Positions 36,511-46,229 of a stretch of 64,000 nt of DNA are shown one piece after another (the stretch's first letter is position 1; every line of letters begins with the position of its first letter). The DNA is from CAXMQZ01 sp963719055 (GTDB lineage Bacteria; Acidobacteriota; Thermoanaerobaculia; Multivoradales; JAHEKO01), in assembly GCA_963719055.1 (NCBI GenBank), contig CAVRAU010000027.1, positions 372,001-436,000 of the forward strand, written 5' to 3'. The notes below the pieces were generated by a model that worked only from the letters and a program-made list of their open reading frames with translations, made no database searches and had not been told where the DNA came from. A program made the position numbers and the translations under genes.

Positions 36511-38536
36511 ATGATGAACATAACCGCAGTCCAACGATTGTTTCCCGGCAATTTCAACTTCTTCCGCGTCACACCTGAGGACCTCGAGCTCGCCATACCC
36601 GATGCAGAAGCTGTTCTCCCACAACCCCAACGGATCTTTCTCGAGTCCGAAGAAGCCACCCCATTGTTGGGCTTTCCGGTGTTGATCAACGAAACCAGTA
36701 CGGCCCTGCGAGACTCCTTGGAGGGTTATCTCGATGCCGAGGCCGGTCGCCAGGTGGCTGCCGCGAGGAGAGAGCCGGCGGATATCAAGAGCTACGAGGC
36801 AGCCTGGCAACAATACAAAAGCCTCTTGGAGCCTTGCACAGAGAACGCCGTGCGATCGAGCTTTGGTCGCCGCCTGCCGAGCATCTTCTGGCTTTACCAC
36901 TCCATCGCGGTTTCTCGACTCTTCAAGGAAATGCCCCAGCGAATTCGCAGACTCGATCTCTCAGTGGGCCGGGAACTGGGCGATCCCATTCGTTTCAAGG
37001 TGTACGACCGTTTTCTCGACAGAGTCCTGTCTCTCACCTACGACGTGGTTCACAGGGTCGCGGAGGAAGCCGAGGAGAAAGAGCAGGATCTCTTCCCTGC
37101 TCTGCTCGCTCGGATGCGGGACAACGTGCTGATCCTCACCGAAGATCACGTCAGCCTCGAACTCAGCGAGCTGGATGGCTACTTTCGCGGCAATCTTCAG
37201 ATGGACGGCAGAGTGCTCCGCACGCGCCTCACGAGACTCCGCGAGTGGCTCGACGAGCAACTGCAGAAAGACGCGCAGCTGCGCGGCACCACCAGGCATC
37301 TCTTGAACTGTAGCGGCGAATTGTCTGCCTCTGATCTCCTGACCCGTCCCGGGTACCTGCCGATGCTCGCGGAGAGAAGACAATACGATCGCCGAGACCT
37401 GCTGGACGATGAACAGATCAAGACATGGGAGAACCTCCTGGTCAAACTCAAGGAGTTCGAGGTTCTCCTGTCTTTGCGGCGACTGGTTCTTCCGATTCGT
37501 GACCGCATGGGTAGCTTGATCTGTCAAGCTCCTCTCGTTCGGGGAAAAAGTACGGCCACTCGGACAGTGGCCCTCTCTTCCAGCACCCGCCCAATGGATT
37601 TCATCACGACCTGGGTAATCGATCCGCTCGTCCGTCGCTGCGGCCTGATCTATGACATCACAGACTTTTCCGCCATCGTCTCGTACCTGGGGCGTTCAGG
37701 CAGCGAAGACCAGGACAGCTCCTACCGGAGCATTTTCCGCTTTCAGCGCTGGGTCAACCAAAATGCCGGCTCGCATCGGCTGCAGCTCGAGAAGTACCTG
37801 GGCGATGGCGCCCTCTACTCTGGCCGTCACCCCTCGACGGCTTCTCAATCTAGGTATCGAGCTGCAGCGCTACTATGAACGAGCCCTGGCCGAGGGCTTT
37901 CCCTTCGACCGCGGGATGCGAATCGCGCTCAACTACGGCGAATACAGGCTCCTGCCCATCGAGGAAGGTGGCTCCGGAACCGCCCGCCGATACGAGTTCT
38001 TTGGTCACGGTATCGTCGAGCTCAGCCGTCTTGTCACTGGCAAGACCATGCGCGAAATCGACGAAATCAAGAACCTGCTGATCGGTCTGGGCTATTCCCC
38101 CGTCGAGGTCGAGGGCTTCTTCGCACCCGCGATGCGGCAGAACGTCGACCTGATCGACAAGGAGGAAGAGACCAGGAGTTTTTACTGCTATATCAATCGC
38201 AACGGCTCGTTGGTCAATGAGGGCATCGTGGCGACGCACCAGTTCCTCTCTCAACTGGACCGCGAAGGCGCTGTCACCAAGGTCTCCGCTGGCCGGGACG
38301 GTCATCGCAAGTACTTGGTGCTCTCCTTGGGAGAATCGACCTCTCAGTTCCTGGTGGGGATTCGCAAGTTGGGTCTCGCCAGTCTCAAAGGCCTCGAGCG
38401 CGTACCGATTTATGAGGTGGTGGACGGAGAGCTCTGGCGTGATCAGTCCCTGCCGACGGTCGAACCGGAAAGACTCCTGGTGACCCTCGACCGAGATTTC
38501 GCCGCCGCTCAAGAGACCTCGACTTCTTCGAATTGA
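36511..38536 (+). CDS. Large protein with C-terminal class III nucleotidyl-cyclase-like domain, frame interrupted
   Basis: About 675 aa from the ATG at 36511. The first 370 residues are mostly helical and not recognised. From about residue 380 a divergent cyclase homology domain can be followed: CGLIYDITDFSAIVSYLG holds the first metal-binding Asp, LEKYLGDGALYS the second, GMRIALNYGEYRLLP matches the conserved strand, and FFGHGIVELSRLVTGK matches the last helix with the transition-state Arg but not the usual Asn. The frame changes near 37825, inside this domain, right after LGDGALYS. A C-terminal region of about 120 residues follows. It could make cAMP or cGMP, or be a degenerate sensor. It is the first gene of a plus-strand pair with purC. 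Confidence 0.6.
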
Positions 38537-38585
38537 AGGATCTTCACCTATCGCTGGTCATCCAATCTGGGAGGGCATCCACACC

Positions 38586-39482
38586 GTGACTCAAACTGTT
38601 TGGCAAACCGACCTCGAGAATCTCCCGGCACCCCGTCGGGGAAAGGTCCGCGACATCTATGACCTCGGAGACAAGCTATTGATCGTCGCCTGCGACCGCA
38701 TCTCCGCCTACGATCATGTGCTGCGCCCGGGGATCCCTGGCAAGGGGAAGATTCTCACTCAGCTCAGCACCTACTGGTTCGATCTGTTCCAGGCCGATAT
38801 TCCCAATCACCTCATAGCTACCCAGGCGACGGACTTCCCGGCACCGCTCGACGCTCACGCAGGAGTCCTCGAGGGTCGGTCCGTTCTGGTGGAGAAAGCT
38901 TCGGTGGTCCCCTTTGAATGCGTCGCCCGGGGCTATCTCGCCGGTAGTGGCTTCCGTGAGTACACCGAAAGCCAGTCCGTCTGTGGTGTCGAGCTACCAG
39001 CAGGTCTTGTTCGCGCCGACAAGCTTCCTCAGCCTATCTTCACACCCGCCACCAAGGCGGAGTCAGGTCATGATGAGAACGTCTCCTTTGAAGTGATGAG
39101 TGACGCTCTCGGGCTGAAGCTGGCCAGCCGATTGCGCTCCTTGACTCTCGACATCTACACGCGAGGGGCAGGTCTCGCCATGGAGACCGGTCTGATCCTG
39201 GCAGACACCAAGTTCGAGTTCGGTCTGGTCGGCGACGATCAGATCATCCTCATCGATGAGGTCCTCACACCCGACTCCTCCCGATTCTGGGACGCCGCTC
39301 TTTGGCAGCCAGGGACAGAACCCGTCTCATTGGACAAGCAGTACGTCCGCAACTGGTTGGACGACTCCGGATGGGATCGCAGCTCACCTCCTCCCGAGCT
39401 GCCAGCCGAAGTGGTAGAGGGCACGCTGAGACGATACCGGGAGGCCTTCGAGAAGATCACCGGCGAAGAGCCGCGACTCTAG
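38586..39482 (+). CDS. purC: Phosphoribosylaminoimidazole-succinocarboxamide synthase
   Basis: SAICAR synthetase, 298 aa, of the longer, yeast Ade1-like type. It joins aspartate to CAIR in purine synthesis using ATP. Family features are RRGKVRDIYDLGDKLLIVAC, DRISAYDHVL, FECVARGYLAGSGFREY and IFTPATKAESGHDENVSF, then LADTKFEFG and DEVLTPDSSRFW. A GGGAGGG ribosome-binding site precedes the GTG at 38586. It is followed head-on by radA, with stop codons overlapping by four bases. Confidence 0.96.
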   Translation: MTQTVWQTDLENLPAPRRGKVRDIYDLGDKLLIVACDRISAYDHVLRPGIPGKGKILTQLSTYWFDLFQADIPNHLIATQATDFPAPLDAHAGVLEGRSVLVEKASVVPFECVARGYLAGSGFREYTESQSVCGVELPAGLVRADKLPQPIFTPATKAESGHDENVSFEVMSDALGLKLASRLRSLTLDIYTRGAGLAMETGLILADTKFEFGLVGDDQIILIDEVLTPDSSRFWDAALWQPGTEPVSLDKQYVRNWLDDSGWDRSSPPPELPAEVVEGTLRRYREAFEKITGEEPRL

Positions 39483-40846
39483 CTCACCGACGCGCCGGAG
39501 ATGACGGAGATCAACCCCTCCAGGGTGCCGATTTGGTGCACTTCGAGCTCGGTCTTCCGCACCGATCTCTCGAGAACGGGCGCCCAGGCCGTGTCGTAGC
39601 CGAGGTTGGCTGCCTCGGACAGGCGTGCCTCCACCCGGGAGACCGGTCTCACTTCCCCGAGCAATCCCACCTCACCGAAAAAGATGGCGTTCGGCGGTAG
39701 AGGCCGGTCCATAAGCGCTGAGAGGAGGGCGGCGGTGATCGCCAGATCCGCCGCCGGCTCCCGCAAGGTCAAGCCGCCGACCACGTTGACGAAGATGTCC
39801 TTGTCCGCAAAGGAGACGCCCGCGAACCGTTCGAGGACTGCGACCAACAACACCAGTCGATTGGCATCACATCCCACCGCCATTCGCCTGGGCGCCGGGA
39901 AGGTCGTGGCGTGAACAAGAGCCTGGACCTCGACCAGCAGCGGCCGCAGCCCCTGGAGGCTCGCGGTCACTGCCGAACCTGGCGCCCCCTCACGTCGCCG
40001 GGACAACAGCACTCGAGACGGATCGGTGATCGGCGCCAGACCCGCGTCGTGCATTTCAAACATCGCGACTTCCCCGGCCGGACCGAACCGATTCTTGGTG
40101 GCGCGCAGAATTCGATACTCACCCGCTCCATCACCCTCGAACGAGAGCACGGTGTCGACCAGATGCTCCAGGGACTTGGGTCCGGCAATCGCACCGTCCT
40201 TGGTGATATGCCCGACCATGACGACAGCTGAATCGCCGCGCTTACAGAGTTCTACCAGCTGATTGGCCACATGGCGCACCTGGCTGATGGAGCCGGGAGG
40301 ACTCTGAAGACCCTGGCTCCTGACAGCTTGTACCGAATCCACCAGAACAACCTGGAAGGCTTCCCTGGTCAAGATCTCCAAGACCGGCTCCAAAGTGGTG
40401 TCGGCCACGACTGCCAGGCCCTCGGGCTCACACCCCAGCCGATCGGCTCGCAATCGCAGCTGCCGGCCCGATTCCTCGGCACTGAAATAGAGCACCCTCC
40501 GCGCCGCCTTCCCCAGACCGTCCGCCAGCTGCAGCAACAAGGTCGACTTCCCGATCCCCGGTTCACCCGAGAGCAAAACAGCACTCCCCGGCACCAGTCC
40601 CCCACCCAGTACACGATCGAGCACCACCATGCCGGTAGGAAGTCGCCGGAGGTCCTCCTCGCGGATCCGGCTCAGCTCCAGCGTCTCCGCCATCGCGCTC
40701 TTGTTTCCCCTCGCCGAAGCTTCGGTTGCCTGAATCTCTTCGATCAGGGAGTCCCAGCCCCCACATTCAGGGCACCTGCCCAGCCAGCCCGGCGATCGGG
40801 CGCCACACTCCTGGCAAACGAACTGGCTTGTGGGACGACGACCCAT
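39479..40846 (-). CDS. radA: DNA repair protein RadA (Sms)
   Basis: RadA, 455 aa, a RecA-like branch-migration helicase. The N-terminal zinc finger reads CQECGARSPGWLGRCPECGG. Walker A is LLSGEPGIGKSTLLLQLADG. The RadA-specific KNRFGPAGEV motif and a C-terminal Lon-like domain (VGGLTLREPAADLAITAALL) are present. It follows dnaB on the same strand with a 15-base gap. The start ATG at 40846 gives the standard MGRRPTSQFVCQECG. Confidence 0.96.
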   Translation of the reverse strand: MGRRPTSQFVCQECGARSPGWLGRCPECGGWDSLIEEIQATEASARGNKSAMAETLELSRIREEDLRRLPTGMVVLDRVLGGGLVPGSAVLLSGEPGIGKSTLLLQLADGLGKAARRVLYFSAEESGRQLRLRADRLGCEPEGLAVVADTTLEPVLEILTREAFQVVLVDSVQAVRSQGLQSPPGSISQVRHVANQLVELCKRGDSAVVMVGHITKDGAIAGPKSLEHLVDTVLSFEGDGAGEYRILRATKNRFGPAGEVAMFEMHDAGLAPITDPSRVLLSRRREGAPGSAVTASLQGLRPLLVEVQALVHATTFPAPRRMAVGCDANRLVLLVAVLERFAGVSFADKDIFVNVVGGLTLREPAADLAITAALLSALMDRPLPPNAIFFGEVGLLGEVRPVSRVEARLSEAANLGYDTAWAPVLERSVRKTELEVHQIGTLEGLISVISGASVS

Positions 40847-40861
40847 CGCGACTCCGCCGCC

Positions 40862-42214
40862 TCAGAACGGCGGGGTGTTGCTGTCGGGACGAGCGAGATT
40901 ACAGAATTTTGTGGTCTCAGCAAGAAAAACGAGCTTGATCGTGCCGGTCTGGCCATTTCGATGTTTGGCGATGATCAACTCGGCGACTCCTCGGTCGGGA
41001 GAGTCGGCGTTGTAGAGCTCGTCACGATAAATGAACATCACGACATCGGCGTCCTGCTCGATCGACCCGGACTCCCTGAGATCGGCCAGCTGCGGACGGT
41101 GGTCGCCGGTCCGGCGTTCGGGTTGTCGAGATAGCTGCGACAGGGCAATCACCGGCACGTTGAGCTCCTTGGCCAGTTGCTTGAGACCGCGGGTGATGGC
41201 GGCGATCTCCAGATTGCGACTCTCGTACCGTCCGCCGGCCTGCATCAGCTGGAGGTAGTCAAGAACCACCAGGTCCAGCCCCTGCTCGGCCTTGAGTCGG
41301 CGGGATTTCGAGGCCAGCTCCAAAAGAGTGGGATTGGCTGAGTCATCGATGAACAGCGGTGCGCGAGACACCGACTTGACCGACTGGATGACCCGGTTCC
41401 ACTGCTTCTGCGACAGATGTCCGGATCGGAGCGGACCAAAAGGGACGTCCACCTCAGAAGAGAGAATCCGCAGGGCCAGCTCTTCTTGACTCATTTCCAG
41501 GGAGAACAGTCCCACCGCCTTCTCTTCGCGAATGGCCACGTGTTCCGCAATGTTCAGGGCCAGACTGGTCTTACCCATGCCCGGCCGGCCGGCGATGATC
41601 ACGAGATTCCCGGGATTCAGCCCACGGGTGATGTCATCTAGGTCCACATAGCCGGTCGGGATGCCGATAAAGCCCCTGTCCGGCCGCTCCTCCAAGTCAG
41701 CCAGGGTGTCGTGAAAAATCTTCGCCAGCTGGACAAAGCCTCTCTGGATGGCCTCCTCGCCCAATCCGAGAATGGCCTGCTCGGCTCGGCTCAGAGCTTC
41801 CTGGGCTTCAAGCCCGCCATCCAGACAGTTTCGAGTGACCTCACCGCAGACCTCGATCAAGCGCCGGCGAATCGATCTTTCCTTGACGATCTCGACATAG
41901 GCGTCCAGACGACCGAGATCGGGCAGATCGAGATCGAGACTGGCCAAGTAGGCGATGCCGCCGACTGTGTCGAGTCTGTCTTGTTGCTCGAGGCTCGCCT
42001 GCAGGGTCCGCAGATCGATCTCCGTCCCGCTTTCCTGCAGACTGAGCATGGTGCGATAGAGGATCCGGTGTCGCTCCGCATAGAAATCGTCGGCAGTCAA
42101 CCGTCCCGAGACGGACGGCAAAAGGGCCGGGTCCAGCATGGCACCGGCCAGCACAGCGCGCTCCGACTCTTCGCTATGGGGCAGGCTTCTCTGATCTTGC
42201 AGGGTATCGATCAT
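40862..42214 (-). CDS. dnaB: Replicative DNA helicase DnaB
   Basis: DnaB, about 450 aa from the ATG at 42214 (MIDTLQDQRSLPHSEESERA). The N-terminal helical domain (VLAGAMLDPALLPSVSGRL) is followed by the RecA-like motor. Walker A is IIAGRPGMGKTSLALNIAEH, and LGLFSLEMS-type and LDLVVLDYLQLM segments mark the later motifs; SQLSRQPERR and LADLRESGSIEQDADVVMFI close the family pattern. No inteins are visible. The frame is open further upstream without homology. It loads at the origin or restart forks, the latter with PriA, also encoded here. Confidence 0.96.
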   Translation of the reverse strand: MIDTLQDQRSLPHSEESERAVLAGAMLDPALLPSVSGRLTADDFYAERHRILYRTMLSLQESGTEIDLRTLQASLEQQDRLDTVGGIAYLASLDLDLPDLGRLDAYVEIVKERSIRRRLIEVCGEVTRNCLDGGLEAQEALSRAEQAILGLGEEAIQRGFVQLAKIFHDTLADLEERPDRGFIGIPTGYVDLDDITRGLNPGNLVIIAGRPGMGKTSLALNIAEHVAIREEKAVGLFSLEMSQEELALRILSSEVDVPFGPLRSGHLSQKQWNRVIQSVKSVSRAPLFIDDSANPTLLELASKSRRLKAEQGLDLVVLDYLQLMQAGGRYESRNLEIAAITRGLKQLAKELNVPVIALSQLSRQPERRTGDHRPQLADLRESGSIEQDADVVMFIYRDELYNADSPDRGVAELIIAKHRNGQTGTIKLVFLAETTKFCNLARPDSNTPPF

Positions 42215-42331
42215 GATTCCAGAAGCAGCATTGTATGCCAATAGTAGTCTCGCCAGGTCTGGAACCGTTGCACGGAAGATGCCCTGTGAATGCGGTATAC
42301 AATGAGGGCAGTGCTGTCGGGAGCACAACGC

Positions 42332-43251
42332 ATGAGTGAATCCGTATCCGCCAACGTTCTGCCCTTTGGCAAGAAATCACCGCCCTTCGAGCGCCGTCGA
42401 AACGATCGGCTGCCGGCAGCCGATGTTCGAACGCGACCAGGCGGAGATTGCCTCGAAATCCTCGACATGAGCCAACGAGGGATGGCGATCCGGGCTCCCC
42501 ATCCTTTCTCTGTTGGCGGCAACTACCTCTTCGAGCTACTCGACGACGGCCGATCCCTGATGATCGAAGGAAGGATCTGCTGGTCTGAGCGGACACCGAC
42601 TCCGGCGGATCTACAGCCGATCGGGCCCGAGTTCACCTTTCGAACGGGAATCGCCTTTGTCGGCATTCAGAACCGCTCGCCGACCGCGGCACGGGAAGAG
42701 CTCGCTCGACTCCCCACGGCAGCCCCTGAACCGATCGAGGAAGAGGAGCAACTCACCGCCGATAGGATCGCTCGTCTGCAACGATCGGACATCTGCCGAT
42801 GAATCGGCCGAACTGTTACTGGAGCTTCTGACGGTCGATTTCGAGCAGCTGGTGCTTTTCCGAATCAAGAGCGAGGAGATTCACGCCTGGATGGGGCGCG
42901 GTCCCACCTTGATTCCCGACCGGCTGAGAAAGCTTCGTCTGCGCCTGGATCAGGCCTCCATCTTTCTCTACCTCAGGCATGGTGGCAGCTTCTTCTACGG
43001 CAGATTGCCCGCCATGTTCTCCCATTTGCAACTGCTGCGATGCTGGAATGGCAGCCTGCATCAGGAATGTGCCCTCTTCCCGATTCGCCTCAATGACCGT
43101 CTGGTCGCCGTCCTCTACGCCGACGCAGGGACTACAGCCCCTGGCATCCGAGCACCTTGGCAGTCTCAAGGCGGCCACCGATCTCTTTACTCGCTCGCTC
43201 CTGGACCTGATCCTGCGCCGCAAGACCGAAGCCGGCACCGCCCCCGACTGA
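42332..43251 (+). CDS. PilZ-domain protein with C-terminal GAF-like region, frame interrupted
   Basis: About 305 aa after joining three frames. The PilZ domain (residues 20-115) has both cyclic-di-GMP motifs: RRNDR for RxxxR and DMSQRG for DxSxxG. A linker rich in Pro and Glu follows. Near 42790 the frame changes and a second domain begins (ELLLELLTVDFEQLVLFRIK, later ALFPIRLNDRLVAVLYADAG), which resembles a GAF or similar effector fold. Near 43135 it changes again and ends LASEHLGSLKAATDLFTRSL. It is convergent with the DUF4388 gene, four bases away. It is likely an effector that responds to cyclic-di-GMP. Confidence 0.7.
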
Positions 43252-43254
43252 ACT

Positions 43255-44502
43255 TCAGAATTCCAGGGCGTGCAGACGCCGATAGACGTCCTGCGCCAGC
43301 TTCCGCTCTTCATCCAAAGGCAGGGACAAGGAGGCAGCGAACAGCGCGAAGGAGGCGAGGGCGTAAAGCGTCTCGCGAACCAGACCCGCCAGCTGCAGAT
43401 CGTCGGTGCGCCGGGCGGCGGTCACCGAAGGATCCAGCACGATGCTGCCGTCCTCACCGACTCCCCCGGGCACCAGACCGGCTCGGGTGCTCCTCTCGAG
43501 CCAACGGTTGATCTCCTCGCGGGTCTGCCTGACGCTACCGTGCTGCTCTACGACCGAGAAGATGTATCGCAGAAGCTCGTTGAAGGAGCCCACCAGCCTA
43601 CGGATCTCCTCCTGGGTGGAGGGCGTTCTCGGGCGCAGCAGCACGTGCCCTTTCTTGACGAGCTCGCGCGTGATCTTCATGGTTTCGAACTTCCCCAGCC
43701 AGGTTTCGCTGGCAATCTCGCGCAGGGACCGTTCGCCGTTGCTCATCGCCAGGACGAGTCTGGTCTTGGGATCCAGCTGGGTGACTTCGACACCTTTCTG
43801 CATCTCTGGACAGAGCTCTATGTCCGGGACCAGACTTTCGAACTGCTTGAGGCTGTCCAACCTCTCCGCTCCTCGCAAAAGAAGCTCCTGGACAGGAATA
43901 TGAGCGATGGTGCTGGGCTGCACACCACTTTCGTCGCCGACGATGAACACGTAGCTTCCTCGAGTTTCCAGAATCGCCGAAAAGAAGATCTCCTCGGTCT
44001 GCTTGTTGAGCAGGTCGAAGAGCTGCTGCCGGCTGATGTATCCGCGCTCCACGAGCAGCTTTCCCAGCCGTGACGGTGGTTTGAGGGACCTCATGACCGA
44101 CTCGACACTCGCGGCGGTCATGACGCCCATCCTGACCAGAACCTTGTTCAGACGATCATCGGGATGATTGCTGGTGGCGGACTGCAGGGCACCCTTGTCG
44201 AATGTCAACGTGCGGTGGGAATCCGACCCATAGACATGTAGGCTCCCGGCCCATCGGGAGGCGGATATTACATTGACGATATCCAGGACCGTGGTGTGCG
44301 AGACGACCTCGCCAGCCATCAGAATTCTGCCGGAAGGGATCGCGCTCTCGTCATCACCGAGTCGTTGCAGAATGAGCATCTCCGGCGAGCTCACCACCAC
44401 ATGGAAAGGGCCGCCGACCGGTGTCGCACTTTCACTGTCGGTACCGACAACGCGTACCATGTTGCCCAATTCATCTCTCAACAAGACTTCGTGATTCCCC
44501 AT
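43255..44502 (-). CDS. DUF4388 (PATAN-like) domain protein
   Basis: 415-aa cytoplasmic protein. Residues from about 60 (GRILMAGEVVSHTTVLDIVN, then GSLHVYGSDSHRTLTFDKGA) match the DUF4388 domain found in response-regulator-associated proteins of Deltaproteobacteria and Acidobacteria. A second part (RLGKLLVERGYISRQQLFDL, then EEIFFSAILETRGSYVF) repeats the type of helix seen in these proteins. The C-terminal third is unassigned. Such proteins are thought to be adaptors in motility or surface signalling; no enzyme motif was seen. It stands between two PilZ genes. Confidence 0.78.
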   Translation of the reverse strand: MGNHEVLLRDELGNMVRVVGTDSESATPVGGPFHVVVSSPEMLILQRLGDDESAIPSGRILMAGEVVSHTTVLDIVNVISASRWAGSLHVYGSDSHRTLTFDKGALQSATSNHPDDRLNKVLVRMGVMTAASVESVMRSLKPPSRLGKLLVERGYISRQQLFDLLNKQTEEIFFSAILETRGSYVFIVGDESGVQPSTIAHIPVQELLLRGAERLDSLKQFESLVPDIELCPEMQKGVEVTQLDPKTRLVLAMSNGERSLREIASETWLGKFETMKITRELVKKGHVLLRPRTPSTQEEIRRLVGSFNELLRYIFSVVEQHGSVRQTREEINRWLERSTRAGLVPGGVGEDGSIVLDPSVTAARRTDDLQLAGLVRETLYALASFALFAASLSLPLDEERKLAQDVYRRLHALEF

Positions 44503-44718
44503 TTACGGATTCCCTGATCCAGTCAACCGCTGGCCCCTCGATTCTCTCGGCGGCAGGGTGACTCCCCCGTCACTATAGAGAACCGCTGGCGAGCCCGCCA
44601 TGAAATCGAGCCTCGTCTATACGATCGGTAAAGGCTCCCAGCGATCCCGAGCTCCAGCGGGCCGGTCCTATTGAGGGGGCTCGTCCGCTGCGACACCTCT
44701 ACCTCCACAGCGCCCTGC

Positions 44719-45399
44719 TCAAGGGGAAAGAAACTCCTCCAACCGTTGTTTTCCATCGGACATGAAACTCAGGAAGGTCACTCCCATGCCGCGAATCTTC
44801 TCGACATCCGGTCGCGTGTATCGCACCACTTCAGCCTGACAAGTGATGGGCTCCTGATCTTCAGCCACGGAGAACTCGAGCCTGATCTCCGAACCGACGG
44901 GAAACTCCTCGCTGGTGCGGATCAGCATACCGCTCATGGAGATATCCTCTGACTGACAAGCCCGCAGAAGCGAACCGGCTCCGACCCGCACGGCCATCCG
45001 CACGATGAACCGCGGGTGCGCCCTCTGCTCCGCTCCCAGAAGGACACGCAAGAACTGGCATAGTTTCTCCGGCTCTTGGTCCTCCGACAGGACAGTGATG
45101 CCCTGATCCGCGAAGGTCTCCACCTCGGCGAGGACTTTCTCAGGTGCCAGAACCACGACTGGGAACCGCGGTTGGCTGGCCACGTTTCGCTCGATGGCAA
45201 TCAGCAATTCATCCAGGCTCGTGTCCCAGAGGGGATACGACACCAGTAGCACACTGGGAAGGCCTCCGACCTGCATGGTCTCCAGGGCTGCCTCTGTCGA
45301 CGTGAATCGCTGCTTCTCCACCTGCAACTCGGACCACAAGGGATTCAAGAGGTCGTGTGCCGGTCTATCCGGCCCGAGAATGAGGACTGATTTCTCCAT
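44719..45399 (-). CDS. Receiver-like plus PilZ-domain protein
   Basis: 226 aa from the ATG at 45399. The N-terminal 120 residues fold like a response-regulator receiver (SVLILGPDRPAHDLLNPLW, later VVVLAPEKVLAEVETFADQG), but the phospho-acceptor Asp is missing: the third strand reads VLLVSYPL. The C-terminal PilZ domain has RAHPR (RxxxR) and DISMSG (DxSxxG), so cyclic-di-GMP binding is expected. The pattern suggests an effector with a non-phosphorylated receiver used for protein contact. The 216-base gap to the DUF4388 gene holds no gene that I can see. Confidence 0.8.
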   Translation of the reverse strand: MEKSVLILGPDRPAHDLLNPLWSELQVEKQRFTSTEAALETMQVGGLPSVLLVSYPLWDTSLDELLIAIERNVASQPRFPVVVLAPEKVLAEVETFADQGITVLSEDQEPEKLCQFLRVLLGAEQRAHPRFIVRMAVRVGAGSLLRACQSEDISMSGMLIRTSEEFPVGSEIRLEFSVAEDQEPITCQAEVVRYTRPDVEKIRGMGVTFLSFMSDGKQRLEEFLSP

Positions 45400-45453
45400 G
45401 GGCACCTATTATGCGGTACGAAATGGAAATTTCTTTGTTCCCTATTCCACTTC

Positions 45454-45484
45454 TTGCAGATCTTATTCCTACCCGAGCTAGAAT
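45454..45484 (+). promoter_or_regulatory. Possible promoter for the gene at 45516
   Basis: TTGCAG (45454-45459) and TAGAAT (45479-45484) are 19 bases apart, wider than the 17-base optimum. The -10 box lies 31 bases before the ATG at 45516. The TAGAAT box recurs before several other genes in this window. Confidence 0.35.
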
Positions 45485-45515
45485 GAGGGCTACTTTCATC
45501 TAGTGAGGATCGACT

Positions 45516-45839
45516 ATGACCCATACCTACGAAGAGCTGCACGACATGACCGTCGCTCAAATGCGAGACCTCGCTCAGGGCGTCGAGCACGAAGCGGTGG
45601 CGGGCTATTCCACCATGCACAAAGAGGATCTGCTGAAAGCTCTCTGCGCGGCGTTCGGTATCGAAGCTCATGTCCATCATGAGGTTGTAGGCGTCGACAA
45701 AAGTGCCATCAAGGCGCGCATAAGGGAGCTCAAACTCGAGCGAGCCAAGGCTATCGATTCAGGAGAGGGGAAGGAGCTCAAGCGGATCCGACGCCAGATC
45801 CACCGGCTGAAGAGAACCCTCCGCAGGGCTACCGTCTAG
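45516..45839 (+). CDS. Small Rho N-terminal/SAP-like helical protein
   Basis: 107-aa protein. Residues 5-50 (YEELHDMTVAQMRDLAQGVE, then MHKEDLLKALCAAFGIEA) resemble the Rho N-terminal / SAP helix-extended-helix fold, which binds nucleic acid. The C-terminal half is a long, basic and charged helix (KARIRELKLERAKAIDSGEG, then LKRIRRQIHRLKRTLRR), probably coiled coil or RNA-binding. No enzyme motif. The start is supported by position after a possible promoter. It is followed head-on by a small gene, 13 bases away. Function unknown. Confidence 0.7.
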   Translation: MTHTYEELHDMTVAQMRDLAQGVEHEAVAGYSTMHKEDLLKALCAAFGIEAHVHHEVVGVDKSAIKARIRELKLERAKAIDSGEGKELKRIRRQIHRLKRTLRRATV

Positions 45840-45852
45840 AGATTCGGGGCGC

Positions 45853-46092
45853 TCAGACTCGGATCGAGATCCTCGGGGTGTTGTCGATCTCGCGCTCGAG
45901 CCACTCTGCCACTGCCTCTTGCACCAGATCCGCGAGGGCGGCGTTTTCATCACCCAGAGAGCGCCGCTGAAATACAGCGACCCTCAGGGCGGCGATCATG
46001 TCGACGGGCAAGGGCACGAAGATCTCTTCGTGCCCATCTTCTTCGTTCCGGGTGTTTCCGACGCTCGGGAACTCATTGATTTCAGTAGTCAT
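45853..46092 (-). CDS. Small acidic protein of unknown function
   Basis: 79-aa protein, acidic, starting MTTEINEFPSVGNTRNEEDG. The middle (IFVPLPVDMIAALRVAVFQR and ALADLVQEAVAEWLEREID) reads like a ribbon-helix-helix or other small helical module: a strand of alternating hydrophobic residues, then two helices, as in antitoxin-like or CopG-like proteins. No toxin gene adjoins, so a toxin-antitoxin pair is not supported. Convergent with the Rho_N-like gene. Confidence 0.55.
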   Translation of the reverse strand: MTTEINEFPSVGNTRNEEDGHEEIFVPLPVDMIAALRVAVFQRRSLGDENAALADLVQEAVAEWLEREIDNTPRISIRV

Positions 46093-46229
46093 CCTGGCCT
46101 GATTCTGAACGATCGGTCGAAAATGTCAAATATAGACATAGCCAGAGCTCAAGGCGAGATCCTCGAGGGGCTCCGTTAGCGATTTCACAGACAGATGAGC
46201 AGCCAGACGAAAAGATAGGAGTCTGAGAT

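Noticed and set aside
45516..46092. Toxin-antitoxin pair formed by the two small genes
   Set aside because: They are convergent, not co-oriented, and neither matches a toxin fold.
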